Shown piece by piece: positions 8,222 to 17,093 of a stretch of DNA of 64,000 nt. The position numbers were made by a program, and so were the translations under genes. Every line of letters begins with the position of its first letter. The stretch's first letter is position 1. The stretch is from Pelagibius sp. Its GTDB lineage: Bacteria; Pseudomonadota; Alphaproteobacteria; Kiloniellales; Kiloniellaceae. The stretch is taken from assembly GCA_028280305.1 (NCBI GenBank), contig JANQMC010000162.1, positions 1 through 64,000 of the forward strand, written 5' to 3'. The notes beneath the pieces were generated by a model. It was not told the origin of the DNA, did no database searches, and saw nothing but the letters and a program-made list of their open reading frames with translations.

Positions 8222-8893
8222 ATGCGTGTTTTGATTGTCGAAGACGACGGCGAAACGGCGGGTTACATCGCCAAGGGCCTCCGGGAAGCCGGCTATGCGG
8301 CGGAAATTGCCGTAGACGGGAAGGAGGGACTGCTGCGCGCCGCCAGTGAGGACTTCGACCTGGCGATCGTCGATCGCATGTTGCCGAAGGTCGACGGAAT
8401 CTCGGTGGTCGAAACCCTCCGGGGCACGGGCAGCAGCCTGCCGATCCTCTTTCTTTCCGCCATGGGTGGCGTCGATGACCGGGTAAAGGGCCTGCGCGCC
8501 GGTGGAGACGACTATCTGGTAAAACCTTTTGCCTTCTCTGAGCTTCTGGCCCGAATAGAGGCTCTGCTGCGGCGGCCCGCCGAGGGCAAGGCGGAAACCG
8601 GCCTGCGCCTCGCGGACTTGGAGATCGATTTGTTGTCGCGCCAGGTGCGGCGCGGCGGCCAGGTGATCGACCTGCAGCCCCGCGAGTTCAAGATCCTGGA
8701 GTATCTGATGCGCCACGCCGGTCAGGTGGTGACGCGCACAATGCTGCTGGAAAATGTCTGGAACTATCACTTCGACCCGCAGACCAATGTGGTTGACGTC
8801 CACATTTCCCGCCTGCGTCAGAAGATCGACAAGGATTTCGACAAGGCACTGCTGCATACCGTGCGCGGTTCGGGGTACTCGCTTCGTGAATAG
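8222..8893 (+). CDS. OmpR/PhoB-family response regulator
   Basis: DNA-binding response regulator, 223 residues from the ATG at 8222 (MRVLIVEDDG); an upstream extension would add a tail foreign to the family. The receiver domain spans residues 1-115, with acidic residues E7-D9, phosphoacceptor Asp51 (VDRMLP) and the conserved lysine in YLVKPF. A winged-helix domain (about 130-220) has the typical LQPREFKILEYLMRHAGQ and VDVHISRLRQKID segments. It overlaps its kinase gene by eight bases. Target genes are unknown; the adjoining degP is an obvious candidate. Confidence 0.93.
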   Translation: MRVLIVEDDGETAGYIAKGLREAGYAAEIAVDGKEGLLRAASEDFDLAIVDRMLPKVDGISVVETLRGTGSSLPILFLSAMGGVDDRVKGLRAGGDDYLVKPFAFSELLARIEALLRRPAEGKAETGLRLADLEIDLLSRQVRRGGQVIDLQPREFKILEYLMRHAGQVVTRTMLLENVWNYHFDPQTNVVDVHISRLRQKIDKDFDKALLHTVRGSGYSLRE

Positions 8894-10283
8894 GGCCAGC
8901 CTGCTCCGGTCGCGTATTTTTCGGCTGGTTCTGGTCTATCTCTGTTTCTTCACCCTGGCTGTCCTTCTGCTGACCGGTGCGATTTTCTGGGCAACCTCCA
9001 GCAGCGTCTCCCGCCAGACCGACTCGACCATCGACGCCGAGATCAGGGGACTGGCGGAGCAATTCTCCCAGCGCGGCACCCCCGGCCTTATTGCCGCCCT
9101 TCAACGTCGAACGGTTGCCGCGGCGCAAACCCGCGGCCTTTACCTGCTGATGGGGCCGGATAACCGCGTCCTGGCGGGCAACCTCAGCCGCTGGCCCGAT
9201 GAACCGGCGGACAGCGAGGGTTGGCTGACCTTCCGTCTGGAGTTTCCGGAAGTCGAAGGCGGCGGCGTGAATTTCGGGCGGGCGCGAACCTTCAACCTGC
9301 GCGGCGGCCTTCGCCTGCTTGTCGGCCATGACGTAAGGGAGCGGGACCGTGTTGCCGTGCTGATCCGCGAGATCCTGGCCTGGAGCCTTTTGGCGATCTT
9401 CGGCATCTCCCTGCTTGGCGGCCTGCTGATGAGCCGCGTCTTGTTGGGGCGTATTGAAACCATCAATCGTACCAGCCGCGACATCATGGGTGGCGACCTG
9501 ACCCGCCGGGTGCCGGTCAGCGGGCGCGAAGACGAGTTCGACCAGCTTGCCAAGAACCTCAATGCCATGCTCGACCAGATCGAAAGACTGTTGGGGGGCA
9601 TGCGGCAGGTCAGCGACAACATCGCCCATGATCTGCGCAGTCCCCTGGCGCGGCTGCGCAGCGGCCTCGAATTGGCATTGATCGAAGACCCCGGGTCGGA
9701 CGGCTATCGGGATGCGATCGCCAAGGCGATCCGCGAGGCCGACAGTCTGTTGAAAACCTTCACAGCACTGCTGAGCATCGCACAGGCGGAAGCTGGGGCG
9801 TCGCGGGATCGCTTTGCGAGTGTGGATCTGCAGGATCTCATCCAGGACGTGGTGGAGTTGTACGATCCCCTGACCGAGGAACTGGGGATCACGCTGGAAG
9901 TACAGCCGCTCCAGGCGGTTCGGCGGACAGGCGACCGGGATCTGCTGTTCCAGGCCCTGGTCAACCTGCTGGATAATGCCATCAAGTTTTCAGGGACCGG
10001 TGGGCGCATTGAAATCGGCGTCGAGAGACAGGAGGGAACAGCCATTCTCTCCGTCAGCGACCGTGGACCGGGCATTCCCGAGGACCAGCGCGAAGAGGTT
10101 CTGAAGCGGTTTGTCAGGCTGGAACAAAGCCGGTCGACGTCGGGCAGCGGCTTGGGCCTCAGCCTTGTCCAGGCCGTCGCGCATCTGCATGACGGCGAAC
10201 TGCTGCTCGAAGACAATGCGCCCGGCCTGCGGGCCAGCCTCTGTCTGCCCGTCGGGCCATCCGAAGGCGGCGGCTCACGCTGA
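8886..10283 (+). CDS. Two-component sensor histidine kinase
   Basis: Membrane-bound partner of the preceding regulator, about 465 residues. I place the start at GTG 8886, overlapping the regulator stop, because the sequence then begins with a basic tail and a membrane helix (about residues 13-36). A periplasmic sensor region of roughly 120 residues follows, then a second helix (about 160-185), a HAMP linker, the phosphoacceptor His in DNIAHDLRSPLARL, and an ATPase domain with N box LLDNAIKFS, G1 DRGPGIP and G2 GSGLGLSL. The signal sensed is unknown. The layout resembles CpxA/TctE-type kinases. Confidence 0.92.
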   Translation: MNRASLLRSRIFRLVLVYLCFFTLAVLLLTGAIFWATSSSVSRQTDSTIDAEIRGLAEQFSQRGTPGLIAALQRRTVAAAQTRGLYLLMGPDNRVLAGNLSRWPDEPADSEGWLTFRLEFPEVEGGGVNFGRARTFNLRGGLRLLVGHDVRERDRVAVLIREILAWSLLAIFGISLLGGLLMSRVLLGRIETINRTSRDIMGGDLTRRVPVSGREDEFDQLAKNLNAMLDQIERLLGGMRQVSDNIAHDLRSPLARLRSGLELALIEDPGSDGYRDAIAKAIREADSLLKTFTALLSIAQAEAGASRDRFASVDLQDLIQDVVELYDPLTEELGITLEVQPLQAVRRTGDRDLLFQALVNLLDNAIKFSGTGGRIEIGVERQEGTAILSVSDRGPGIPEDQREEVLKRFVRLEQSRSTSGSGLGLSLVQAVAHLHDGELLLEDNAPGLRASLCLPVGPSEGGGSR

Positions 10284-10356
10284 TACCAGAATCCTGGTCT
10301 CGGAAACGATAGCCGGTGCCTTCATGATGACTGGCTGTTCCGATCCCTGAACCTCG

Positions 10357-11148
10357 CTACCAGCTGTTGCGCAGCTCGCGCAGCTTCAGGAAGACCTCCT
10401 TGGAACTCGGCGTTTCGGACAGATCGGGAAAGGCCTCGCGCAGTCTGGCGATAACCGTAGGGCTTTGCAGTCGGAAGAAGGTGTTGATCGTTTTCTCCTG
10501 CCCCAGTGTGGAGATCAGGGCCGCATCGGGGTCCTGATCGTCGACTTGGCGCAGCAGAGCCTCGGCGTCACTGTTGTCCGGTTCCCGGTCCAGCGTAAAG
10601 CGCAGATTGGTGGCAATGTAGTCATGGCCGGGGTAGATCTGCGTCGCGTCGGGCAGTTTGGAAAGCTGCTCGGCGAAGGTGTGATAAAGCTCGTTGGGAT
10701 GACCGCCGTTATGGCAGTTGCCGGCACCGGCATTGAAAAGCGTGTCACCGCAGAACAGGGCGGGCTGTTCGGTCCGTGACAGCAGACAGACGTGGCTCAT
10801 GGTGTGGCCGGGGGTATCGAGAACCTCAAGATCGACAGTGCTGCCGACCTTGACGACGTCACCGGCGGCAAGCCCCTGGTCCATACCGGGAATGCGGTTC
10901 TTGGCGTTCTTGTGCGCCAGGATCTTTGCACCGGTCGCCGCCACCACCGGCTTGTTGCCGCCGATATGGTCGCCGTGCTCATGGGTGTTGAGGATCTGGG
11001 TGATTTCCCAGCCGCGCTCTTTCGCTTTCGCCAGGCACTTCTTGTGATCAAGCGGATCGATCGCCAGGGCTTCGCCGCTTGCCGGACAGGCAATCAGGTA
11101 GTTGAAGTTGCGGTAGGCATTCCCGGTCCAGATCTGCTCAACGATCAT
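10357..11148 (-). CDS. gloB: Hydroxyacylglutathione hydrolase (glyoxalase II)
   Basis: Metallo-beta-lactamase-fold thiolesterase that hydrolyses S-lactoylglutathione to lactate and glutathione in methylglyoxal detoxification. The 263-residue length from ATG 11148 fits the family; GAGGAG lies just upstream. The two-metal motif THEHGDH is near residue 55. Further ligands appear in PGHTMSHV, the FCGDTLF aspartate and YPGHDY. The C-terminal substrate domain ends KLRELRNSW, which resembles the HAGH C-terminal region. It stands alone between convergent genes. No glyoxalase I gene is nearby. Confidence 0.9.
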   Translation of the reverse strand: MIVEQIWTGNAYRNFNYLIACPASGEALAIDPLDHKKCLAKAKERGWEITQILNTHEHGDHIGGNKPVVAATGAKILAHKNAKNRIPGMDQGLAAGDVVKVGSTVDLEVLDTPGHTMSHVCLLSRTEQPALFCGDTLFNAGAGNCHNGGHPNELYHTFAEQLSKLPDATQIYPGHDYIATNLRFTLDREPDNSDAEALLRQVDDQDPDAALISTLGQEKTINTFFRLQSPTVIARLREAFPDLSETPSSKEVFLKLRELRNSW

Positions 11149-11246
11149 CTTTTGCTCCTCTTGGGGCCGGCCCATTGCTGCTTGGCCGGTTCGGCGTCAG
11201 CATAGGCCATCGCACGCCGCCGCACCATCGCGCCGGGGTTAAAAGC

Positions 11247-11633
11247 CTAGCGAATGAGTTGCAGCATGCTGCGAAAGTCGTCGCTGTCGGCGCGCTCCAG
11301 CCACTCGAAGACCACCATCTCGGCAGTCACGGCTGTGATGGCCTGGCCGGCCAGAGCTTCAACAGTTGGACGTTCCGCGACCGGCAGACAGTCAAGGACA
11401 AGAAAAAGGTGAAGCCTTTCCCTCAGCGCGTCTTCGATCTCCGGGCGCGCTAAGCTGGTGCTGACCACTTGGTCGCGGCCCTGCTCGAGGGCGGTGGCGG
11501 CGGCGAAGCCTTCGGCCGTGCTGCGGGGCACATGAAGACGCTCCGCAGCAGCGCTCAGGAGTGATTGCGCCTCCGTCGGGTCTTCTGGGTCAGCGGCGGT
11601 AAGAAGGGTCGAGCGCCCTGCCGAAAGCAGCAT
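11247..11633 (-). CDS. Small hypothetical protein
   Basis: A 128-residue frame filling most of the gap between gloB and the isocitrate-lyase-like gene. The composition is protein-like: alanine, leucine and glutamate-rich, with likely amphipathic helices, for example EIEDALRERLHLFLVL and AEMVVFEWLERADSDD. There are no cysteines apart from one and no membrane segment. I do not recognise a family. No strong ribosome site precedes the ATG, so the start or the gene itself is uncertain. The alternative is non-coding sequence carrying divergent promoters. Confidence 0.45.
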   Translation of the reverse strand: MLLSAGRSTLLTAADPEDPTEAQSLLSAAAERLHVPRSTAEGFAAATALEQGRDQVVSTSLARPEIEDALRERLHLFLVLDCLPVAERPTVEALAGQAITAVTAEMVVFEWLERADSDDFRSMLQLIR

Positions 11634-11753
11634 GGGGATTTCATCCGTATCGAGACTGACTGCTGAGAGAAGACTAGCCTATTGGCCGCTCTCGCCAATA
11701 TGTTTCCTTTCGGAAACTTCATTATGGCGAGTCTCGAAAAGAAGGTGATGGTG

Positions 11754-12632
11754 ATGGGGATCGATGGTTCCGGTGAAAAGGCCGTGGACAGGCTGCGCAA
11801 GATTCTGGCGAAACCCGGGTTGACGCAGATGCCCTGCTGTTTCGATGCGCTTTCGGCCAGGCTGATCGAGCGGGCCGGATTTCCGGTCACCTTCATGAGC
11901 GGCTTTGCCGTCTCTGCCGCGCGCCTAGGGTTGCCGGACACCGGGTTGATCTCCTATGGCGAGATGCTCGACCAGGGGCGCAACATCTGCGCCGCCACCG
12001 GAATCCCGGTGATCGGCGACGGGGACACCGGCTACGGCAACGCGGTGAACGTAAAGCGCACGGTGGCCGGCTATGCCCAAGCCGGGTTTGCCGCCGTGAT
12101 GATCGAAGACCAGGTTTGGCCCAAGCGCTGCGGCCATACCCGGGGCAAGGCGGTGGTCGATCACGCCGAAGCGATGGCCAGGGTGCAGGCTGCCGTCGAT
12201 GCGCGCAACGAAGGGGCCGACATCCTGATTCTCGCCCGGACCGACGCCCGCGGCACCGACGGTCTTGACGAGGCCCTGCGCCGCGTCGAGGGGTTTCAGC
12301 GCCTGGGTGCGGACATCCTCTTCCTGGAAGCGCCGAAGTCGGAGGCTGAGATGCGCGCCTTTTGCAGTGCCGTCGACCGTCCGACCCTGGCCAACCTGGT
12401 GGAGCAGGGCGAAACCCCGCTACTGGCTCCGGCGGCGCTGGAGGAGATTGGCTACAAGCTGGCGGCCTATCCGCTGACCCTTCTCTCCGTTGCCATGCGG
12501 GCGATGGAGGAGGCGCTGGCGACTTTCAAAGACGGCCGTCATCCGGAGGCCCTGCTGACCTTTGCCGAGCTGCGCCAGCGTGTCGGCTTCGAGGACTATT
12601 ACAGCGAAGAGGAGCGCTACGCCGGCGGGTGA
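11754..12632 (+). CDS. Isocitrate lyase/PEP mutase family enzyme
   Basis: TIM-barrel enzyme of the ICL/PEPM superfamily, whose members cleave or form C-C or P-C bonds of 2-oxo acids (2-methylisocitrate lyase, carboxyPEP mutase, oxaloacetate decarboxylase). From ATG 11754 it has 292 residues; AAGAAGG lies eight bases before. ATGs at 11724 and 11748 and a TTG at 11682 are alternatives. Metal-binding DGDTG (residues 89-93) and the gating loop KRCGH with Cys126 are present. The cysteine favours a lyase over a phosphonopyruvate hydrolase. No prp or glyoxylate-cycle genes are nearby, so the substrate is open. Its stop abuts the convergent cyclase gene. Confidence 0.85.
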   Translation: MGIDGSGEKAVDRLRKILAKPGLTQMPCCFDALSARLIERAGFPVTFMSGFAVSAARLGLPDTGLISYGEMLDQGRNICAATGIPVIGDGDTGYGNAVNVKRTVAGYAQAGFAAVMIEDQVWPKRCGHTRGKAVVDHAEAMARVQAAVDARNEGADILILARTDARGTDGLDEALRRVEGFQRLGADILFLEAPKSEAEMRAFCSAVDRPTLANLVEQGETPLLAPAALEEIGYKLAAYPLTLLSVAMRAMEEALATFKDGRHPEALLTFAELRQRVGFEDYYSEEERYAGG

Positions 12633-14279
12633 CTACTTACCGGCTGCCGGGCTCAATTCGGGCAGGGTAAAGACCTCGATCTCTTCAGCGACGCCGCGCA
12701 GCCGGTGGTGCCCCAGGGATACGAGTTCGTCTGACACGACACGCTCGAAGTCTTCTGAGATCAGCAGGGTGACGCCCAGTTCCTTGGTCAGGCTGTCGAT
12801 CCGCGCGGCCTCGTTGGTTGCCGGGCCGATGACGGTGAAGTCGAGGCGGCTCGACCCGCCGATATTGCCATAGGTCAGGTCGCCCAGGTGCAGCGCCAGG
12901 CCGAAGCGCAGGGGCGCCCGGCCTTCTTCGGCCAGATCGGCATTCACCTCGTGCATTCTGGCGAGGGCATCTCTTGCCGCTTCCAATGCTTCACAGCCGG
13001 CAGTCTGCCCGCAGAACATCTCCTTGCCTTCTTTCGAGGTGCCCGTCTTCTCCATCGGGAAGATGGCCAGCATGCCGTCGCCGATAAACTTCAGAACCTC
13101 GCCGCCGCGGTCCAGAACGGCCCCGGCCATGGCCTCGAAGAAGCGGTTGATGAGGTCCAGGTAGTCGTCCCTAGACACGCTGTCGGCAAGAGCGGTCGAA
13201 CCGCGCAGGTCGCAGTACCAGATGACCGCCGGGATGTTCTCGCCGTCGCCACGCTTGATCAGTCCATTCAGCACCCGCTGGCCAGTATAGGCGCCGAGAT
13301 AGGTATCCAGCAGCGTGCGGGACATCCGGTGCATGGCATGCACTTCCAGCAGGCGGCTGAGGATCGGCAGGACCTCGTGGATCTGTCCGAGATGCTCGGT
13401 AGTGAATCCGCCGACACGGTCGGTCGCCAGAGTCAGGATATTGATCTTGCCGTTGGAAAACCGCATCGGCATGGCGACGTAGTCCGTACAGCCGGCTTCG
13501 ACCAGATCGCTCAGGATCGGATAGTCCAGAGTCGGGTTCGGCCCTTCCAGGCGGCGGCGGATGCCGCCGGCGCCCTCGAAGATCGGCATCAGGGGGCTTT
13601 TCAGATAGGCCTCGGACTGCAGGCCGTAGTGCGGAAAGTCGCGCTCGTCGACCACCGTTTCGCCGCGGCGCCAGACAAAGGCATTGCTGGCCATCTGCGG
13701 ATGCAGGGTGGGGATGATGACGTTCATCCGTGAAACGCCGAAGCCGGCTTCGGCCAGTTGTCTGCCGAGACGGTCCAGCAGTTCTGCCGAGGAGGTTGCT
13801 TCCCAAGCTTCGCGCAGCATCCAGGCGGCCAGCGGATTGCTGTATTCCGTCAGGCTCTCGCCCGGATCGATTTCGACTTCCCGGTCCTCTTCGAACCAGG
13901 CATCCATCTGATTCCAATAAAAGGCGATGTAGCCGCGTATGCCCAAGGCCTCTTCGATCGGGTCCTCATAGCTCCAGGCCGCGTTCTCGGCTGATTTGTC
14001 GCCGACCTTCACGGTCCAGTAGTTGGCGGTTCCCTTGAACGGACAGTAGGTGCGGTGATCGCTTGGCTCGAGAAACTGCATGGCGATGTCTTCGCGCGGG
14101 ACGTAGTAGATCGCCGGCAGCCGGGTCTCATACAGAATCAGGGCGCGGCGGCTGTCGGCGATGATCTCGCCGTTGAAAACCACCTTCACATGCTTGCCGC
14201 TTGGCTCGATACCAATGCGGTAATCGCTGGAATCGAGGGTTTCCGGCAGTTTGGGGGCGAGGGGGGCGGCCTCTTGCAT
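12633..14279 (-). CDS. DUF427-class III adenylate/guanylate cyclase fusion
   Basis: A 548-residue multidomain protein. Residues about 15-130 match the DUF427 fold (YRIGIEPSGKHVKV, RTYCPFKGTANYW, IRGYIAFYW). Residues about 150-330 look like a GAF-type sensor linker. Residues about 345-540 are a class III nucleotide cyclase. The metal-binding aspartates appear in WYCDLRGST and FIGDGMLAIF, and the transition-state region in GPATNEAARIDSLTKEL. No signal peptide or membrane helix is visible, so it is probably cytosolic. The product (cAMP or cGMP) cannot be settled. It faces the isocitrate-lyase-like gene tail to tail with no gap. Confidence 0.87.
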   Translation of the reverse strand: MQEAAPLAPKLPETLDSSDYRIGIEPSGKHVKVVFNGEIIADSRRALILYETRLPAIYYVPREDIAMQFLEPSDHRTYCPFKGTANYWTVKVGDKSAENAAWSYEDPIEEALGIRGYIAFYWNQMDAWFEEDREVEIDPGESLTEYSNPLAAWMLREAWEATSSAELLDRLGRQLAEAGFGVSRMNVIIPTLHPQMASNAFVWRRGETVVDERDFPHYGLQSEAYLKSPLMPIFEGAGGIRRRLEGPNPTLDYPILSDLVEAGCTDYVAMPMRFSNGKINILTLATDRVGGFTTEHLGQIHEVLPILSRLLEVHAMHRMSRTLLDTYLGAYTGQRVLNGLIKRGDGENIPAVIWYCDLRGSTALADSVSRDDYLDLINRFFEAMAGAVLDRGGEVLKFIGDGMLAIFPMEKTGTSKEGKEMFCGQTAGCEALEAARDALARMHEVNADLAEEGRAPLRFGLALHLGDLTYGNIGGSSRLDFTVIGPATNEAARIDSLTKELGVTLLISEDFERVVSDELVSLGHHRLRGVAEEIEVFTLPELSPAAGK

Positions 14280-14479
14280 AGATCTCTGGAACCTTCCGGA
14301 TAGCCGGGCCGCGGCGGTGGCTTGCGCCGGCTGAATGATGGGTTGCAGTCAATATAGGGGCTTCCCGCCGCCCTTTCACGCGCTCAGATAGGGGAGGGAC
14401 CGGAACACACAGGGGTGTGACACCGATGAAAAAGTGAGCGGTTTCATTGATCTAACAGGATTTGTCGTCTGAGGTTCGG

Positions 14480-14497
14480 ATTTTCGGTTCCGAAAAT
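14480..14497. promoter_or_regulatory. GlpR-type operator upstream of glpR
   Basis: Interrupted palindrome ATTTTCGGTTCCGAAAAT, whose outer sixteen bases are symmetric. It lies 40 bases before the glpR start and overlaps a possible -35 (TTCCGA, 14488-14493) that pairs with TATGCT (14511-14516). TTCG-containing half-sites are characteristic of GlpR-family operators. The same ATTTTCG-N4-CGAA-A/T-AT frame recurs before glpD, which supports autoregulation. Confidence 0.65.
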
Positions 14498-14536
14498 ATC
14501 ATTGAACGCTTATGCTGAGGCCATGAGAGGGTGGAA

Positions 14537-15355
14537 ATGAGCGAACCGGCTGGGAACGCGGAAGCGGCCGCGGCGCAGGACGAACCCGTTGAGCTGAACC
14601 AGCGGCAGGAACGGATCATCGATCTGGTCCGCGAGCGCGGTTTCGTGGCGATCGAGGCTTTGGCCGAACATTTTGAAGTGACGCCGCAGACCGTGCGCCG
14701 GGACATCAATCAGCTTTGCGACCAGGGCCTGCTGCGCCGCTATCATGGCGGCGCCGGTCTGCCGTCGTCTGTGGAGAACCTCGCCTATCGGACCCGCCAG
14801 GTTCTGAACCGCGGGCAGAAGGCCAGCATCGCCTCGATCGTGGCGGCGGCGGTGCCCGACAACGCGTCGCTGTTCATCAATATCGGGACGACCACGGAGG
14901 AGGTGGCGAAGGCCCTCATCGACCATCGAGGCCTCCGTGTTATCACTAATAATCTTAATGTTGCCAATATGTTGGCAGCAAAGCCGGACTTCGAAGTCAT
15001 TGTCGCCGGCGGCTTGGTGCGGAGCCGCGACCGGGGTATCGTGGGGGAGGCGACCCTGGACACCATTCAGCAGTTCAAGGTCGACATCGGGATCATCGGC
15101 ATCTCGGGAATTGACGACGACGGTTCGCTTCTCGACTTCGACTATCGCGAGGTGAGGGTGGCGCAGGCGATCATCCGGAATTCGCGCCGCGTGTTCCTGG
15201 CGACAGACCACACCAAGTTCGGCCGCAACGCCCTCGTACGGCTGGGCCACATGCATGAAATCGACGCGCTGTTCACCGACCGCCGGCCCTCCGTGACGAT
15301 GCAGGACATCCTCGCGGAAGCCGACGTCGAGCTGCATATCGCCGATCCGGACTAG
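14537..15355 (+). CDS. glpR: DeoR-family glycerol-3-phosphate regulon repressor
   Basis: Transcriptional repressor expected to release DNA when it binds glycerol-3-phosphate. It has 272 residues from ATG 14537; GAGAGGG lies upstream. An N-terminal DeoR helix-turn-helix covers about residues 25-80 ([34 protein letters not shown]). A C-terminal DeoRC sugar-phosphate domain has the usual [19 protein letters not shown] and [12 protein letters not shown] segments. It is the first gene before glpD and the transporter genes on the same strand. Operator-like palindromes lie on both its upstream and downstream sides. Confidence 0.9.
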   Translation: MSEPAGNAEAAAAQDEPVELNQRQERIIDLVRERGFVAIEALAEHFEVTPQTVRRDINQLCDQGLLRRYHGGAGLPSSVENLAYRTRQVLNRGQKASIASIVAAAVPDNASLFINIGTTTEEVAKALIDHRGLRVITNNLNVANMLAAKPDFEVIVAGGLVRSRDRGIVGEATLDTIQQFKVDIGIIGISGIDDDGSLLDFDYREVRVAQAIIRNSRRVFLATDHTKFGRNALVRLGHMHEIDALFTDRRPSVTMQDILAEADVELHIADPD

Positions 15356-15431
15356 CGCCCGAACCAGCGCAACGACCCTTGGCCCAGCCAAGGGTCGGGC
15401 TCATGCCCTGCTGGGGCCCGAAAGTTCGGAA

Positions 15432-15449
15432 ATTTTCGTTTTCGAATAT
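15432..15449. promoter_or_regulatory. GlpR-type operator upstream of glpD
   Basis: ATTTTCGTTTTCGAATAT shares the ATTTTCG-N4-CGAA-A/T-AT frame with the site before glpR. A further TTTTCG half-site follows directly (15449-15454), so several GlpR dimers may bind side by side. It sits just before the best -35 candidate for glpD, 120 bases before the start codon. Confidence 0.62.
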
Positions 15450-15455
15450 TTTCGA

Positions 15456-15485
15456 TTGTCAGGCCGCGGTGATCTGGCCTATGGT
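15456..15485 (+). promoter_or_regulatory. Candidate glpD promoter
   Basis: TTGTCA (15456-15461) and TATGGT (15480-15485) are separated by 18 bases and resemble sigma-70 -35 and -10 boxes. The placement directly after the operator and about 85 bases before the glpD ATG suits repression by GlpR. The box matches are imperfect. Confidence 0.35.
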
Positions 15486-15569
15486 TTCCGAAAGCAATCA
15501 AGCGCAAGCCGTTCAGGCTGCAAACTCTCCCGTTCAAGGGGGAGGTGTTGGGGAGGGTCTTAGTCGGTC

Positions 15570-17093
15570 ATGACCGAGACAGTCGACATTCTTGTCGTTG
15601 GCGGTGGCATTAATGGGGCTGGGATTGCGCGCGATGCGGCCGGCCGCGGACTCTCCGTCCTGCTCTGTGAAAAGAACGATCTCGGCAGCGCGACCTCTTC
15701 GGCCAGCACCAAGCTGATCCACGGCGGCCTGCGCTATCTAGAATACTACGAATTCCGTTTGGTGCGCGAGGCGCTGATCGAGCGTGAAGTGCTGTTGCGG
15801 GCGGCCCCGCACATCATCTGGCCGCTGCGCTTCGTGCTGCCGCACAACAAGGGGCTGCGCCCGGCCTGGCTGATCCGTCTCGGCCTTTTCCTCTACGATC
15901 ATCTCGGCGGCCGTAAGCTGTTGCCGGGGTCCAAGGGCGTCGACTTGCGCCGCCACGTCGCGGGTGAGCCGCTGGTGCCCGAGTTGCAGAAGGGCTTCAT
16001 CTATTCCGACTGCTGGGTACAGGACTCGCGCCTGGTGGCGCTGAATGCGCTGGATGCCCAGGAGCACGGCGCCGAGGTGCTGACCCGCGTCGAGTGCGTC
16101 TCCGCCCGGCGCCAGGACGATCGCTGGCAAGTGGTGCTGCGCGACCTTAGAAACGGCGAGAAGCGTGAACTGGCGGCGCGGGCCCTGGTCAATGCGGCGG
16201 GTCCCTGGACTGCCGAGTTCATCGAGCAGCGCGCCGGCTTGAACAAGGCACAGTCGCTGCGTCTGGTGAAAGGCTCCCACATTGTCGTGCGCAAGATGTT
16301 CGAGCACGACTATCCCTATATTTTCCAGAATCCGGACGGGCGCATCATCTTCGCCATTCCCTACGAGCAGGACTACACCCTGATCGGCACCACCGATGTG
16401 GATTACAAGGACGATCCCGCCGAGGTCGCCATCTCCGAAGAGGAGACCGAATACCTCTGCTCCGCGGTGAACGTCTACTTCAAGAAACAGATATCGCCGG
16501 CGGATGTGGTCTGGACGTATTCCGGGGTTCGCCCGCTTTATGACGATGCGGCCTCCAGCGCCTCTTCGGCCACGCGCGACTACGTGCTGGAGCTGGACCA
16601 CGGGGAGGGACGGGCGCCCCTGCTGTCGATTTTCGGCGGCAAGATCACCACCTTCCGCAAGCTCTCCGAACACGCCATGCAGAAGCTGGCCGAGGCATTG
16701 GGGCCGCTGGGCGACCCCTGGACCGCCGATGCGGCCTTGCCGGGCGGCAATATTGCCGATGCCGACTTCGACGGCTACCTGCGGCGTTTCAAGCAGGCGC
16801 GGCCCTGGCTGCCGGCGGATCTCGCCTGGCGCTATGTGCGCAACTACGGCACCCGGGCGGAGCGCATCACCGCCGGTGCCGCTTCCCTGGCCGATCTTGG
16901 TGAGGATTTCGGTGACGGCCTGCATGCGGCGGAGATCGACTACCTGCGCCAGCATGAATGGGTCGAATCCGCTGATGACTTTCTTTGGCGCCGGTCGAAA
17001 ATGGGCCTGCATACCTCGGATCAGACAAAGCAGAAGCTCGAGGCCTGGATGGAGAGCCATCACGGGGATACGAGCCGGCAGGAGTCCGCCTGA
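15570..17093 (+). CDS. glpD: Glycerol-3-phosphate dehydrogenase (aerobic, FAD)
   Basis: Membrane-associated flavoenzyme that oxidises glycerol-3-phosphate to dihydroxyacetone phosphate and passes electrons to quinone. It has 507 residues, the normal length. The FAD fingerprint VVGGGINGAGIARDAAGRG starts near residue 9. The STKLIHGGLRYLEYYEF segment is diagnostic for GlpD, and the C-terminal dehydrogenase domain is complete. Its stop TGA shares one base with the start of the next ATPase gene. A GlpR-type operator precedes it. No glycerol kinase gene is present in the window. Confidence 0.95.
   Translation: MTETVDILVVGGGINGAGIARDAAGRGLSVLLCEKNDLGSATSSASTKLIHGGLRYLEYYEFRLVREALIEREVLLRAAPHIIWPLRFVLPHNKGLRPAWLIRLGLFLYDHLGGRKLLPGSKGVDLRRHVAGEPLVPELQKGFIYSDCWVQDSRLVALNALDAQEHGAEVLTRVECVSARRQDDRWQVVLRDLRNGEKRELAARALVNAAGPWTAEFIEQRAGLNKAQSLRLVKGSHIVVRKMFEHDYPYIFQNPDGRIIFAIPYEQDYTLIGTTDVDYKDDPAEVAISEEETEYLCSAVNVYFKKQISPADVVWTYSGVRPLYDDAASSASSATRDYVLELDHGEGRAPLLSIFGGKITTFRKLSEHAMQKLAEALGPLGDPWTADAALPGGNIADADFDGYLRRFKQARPWLPADLAWRYVRNYGTRAERITAGAASLADLGEDFGDGLHAAEIDYLRQHEWVESADDFLWRRSKMGLHTSDQTKQKLEAWMESHHGDTSRQESA

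Noticed and set aside
15738-17063. 441-codon minus-strand frame opposite glpD
   Set aside because: glpD is certain on the plus strand; the antisense frame has no recognisable domain and no ribosome site.
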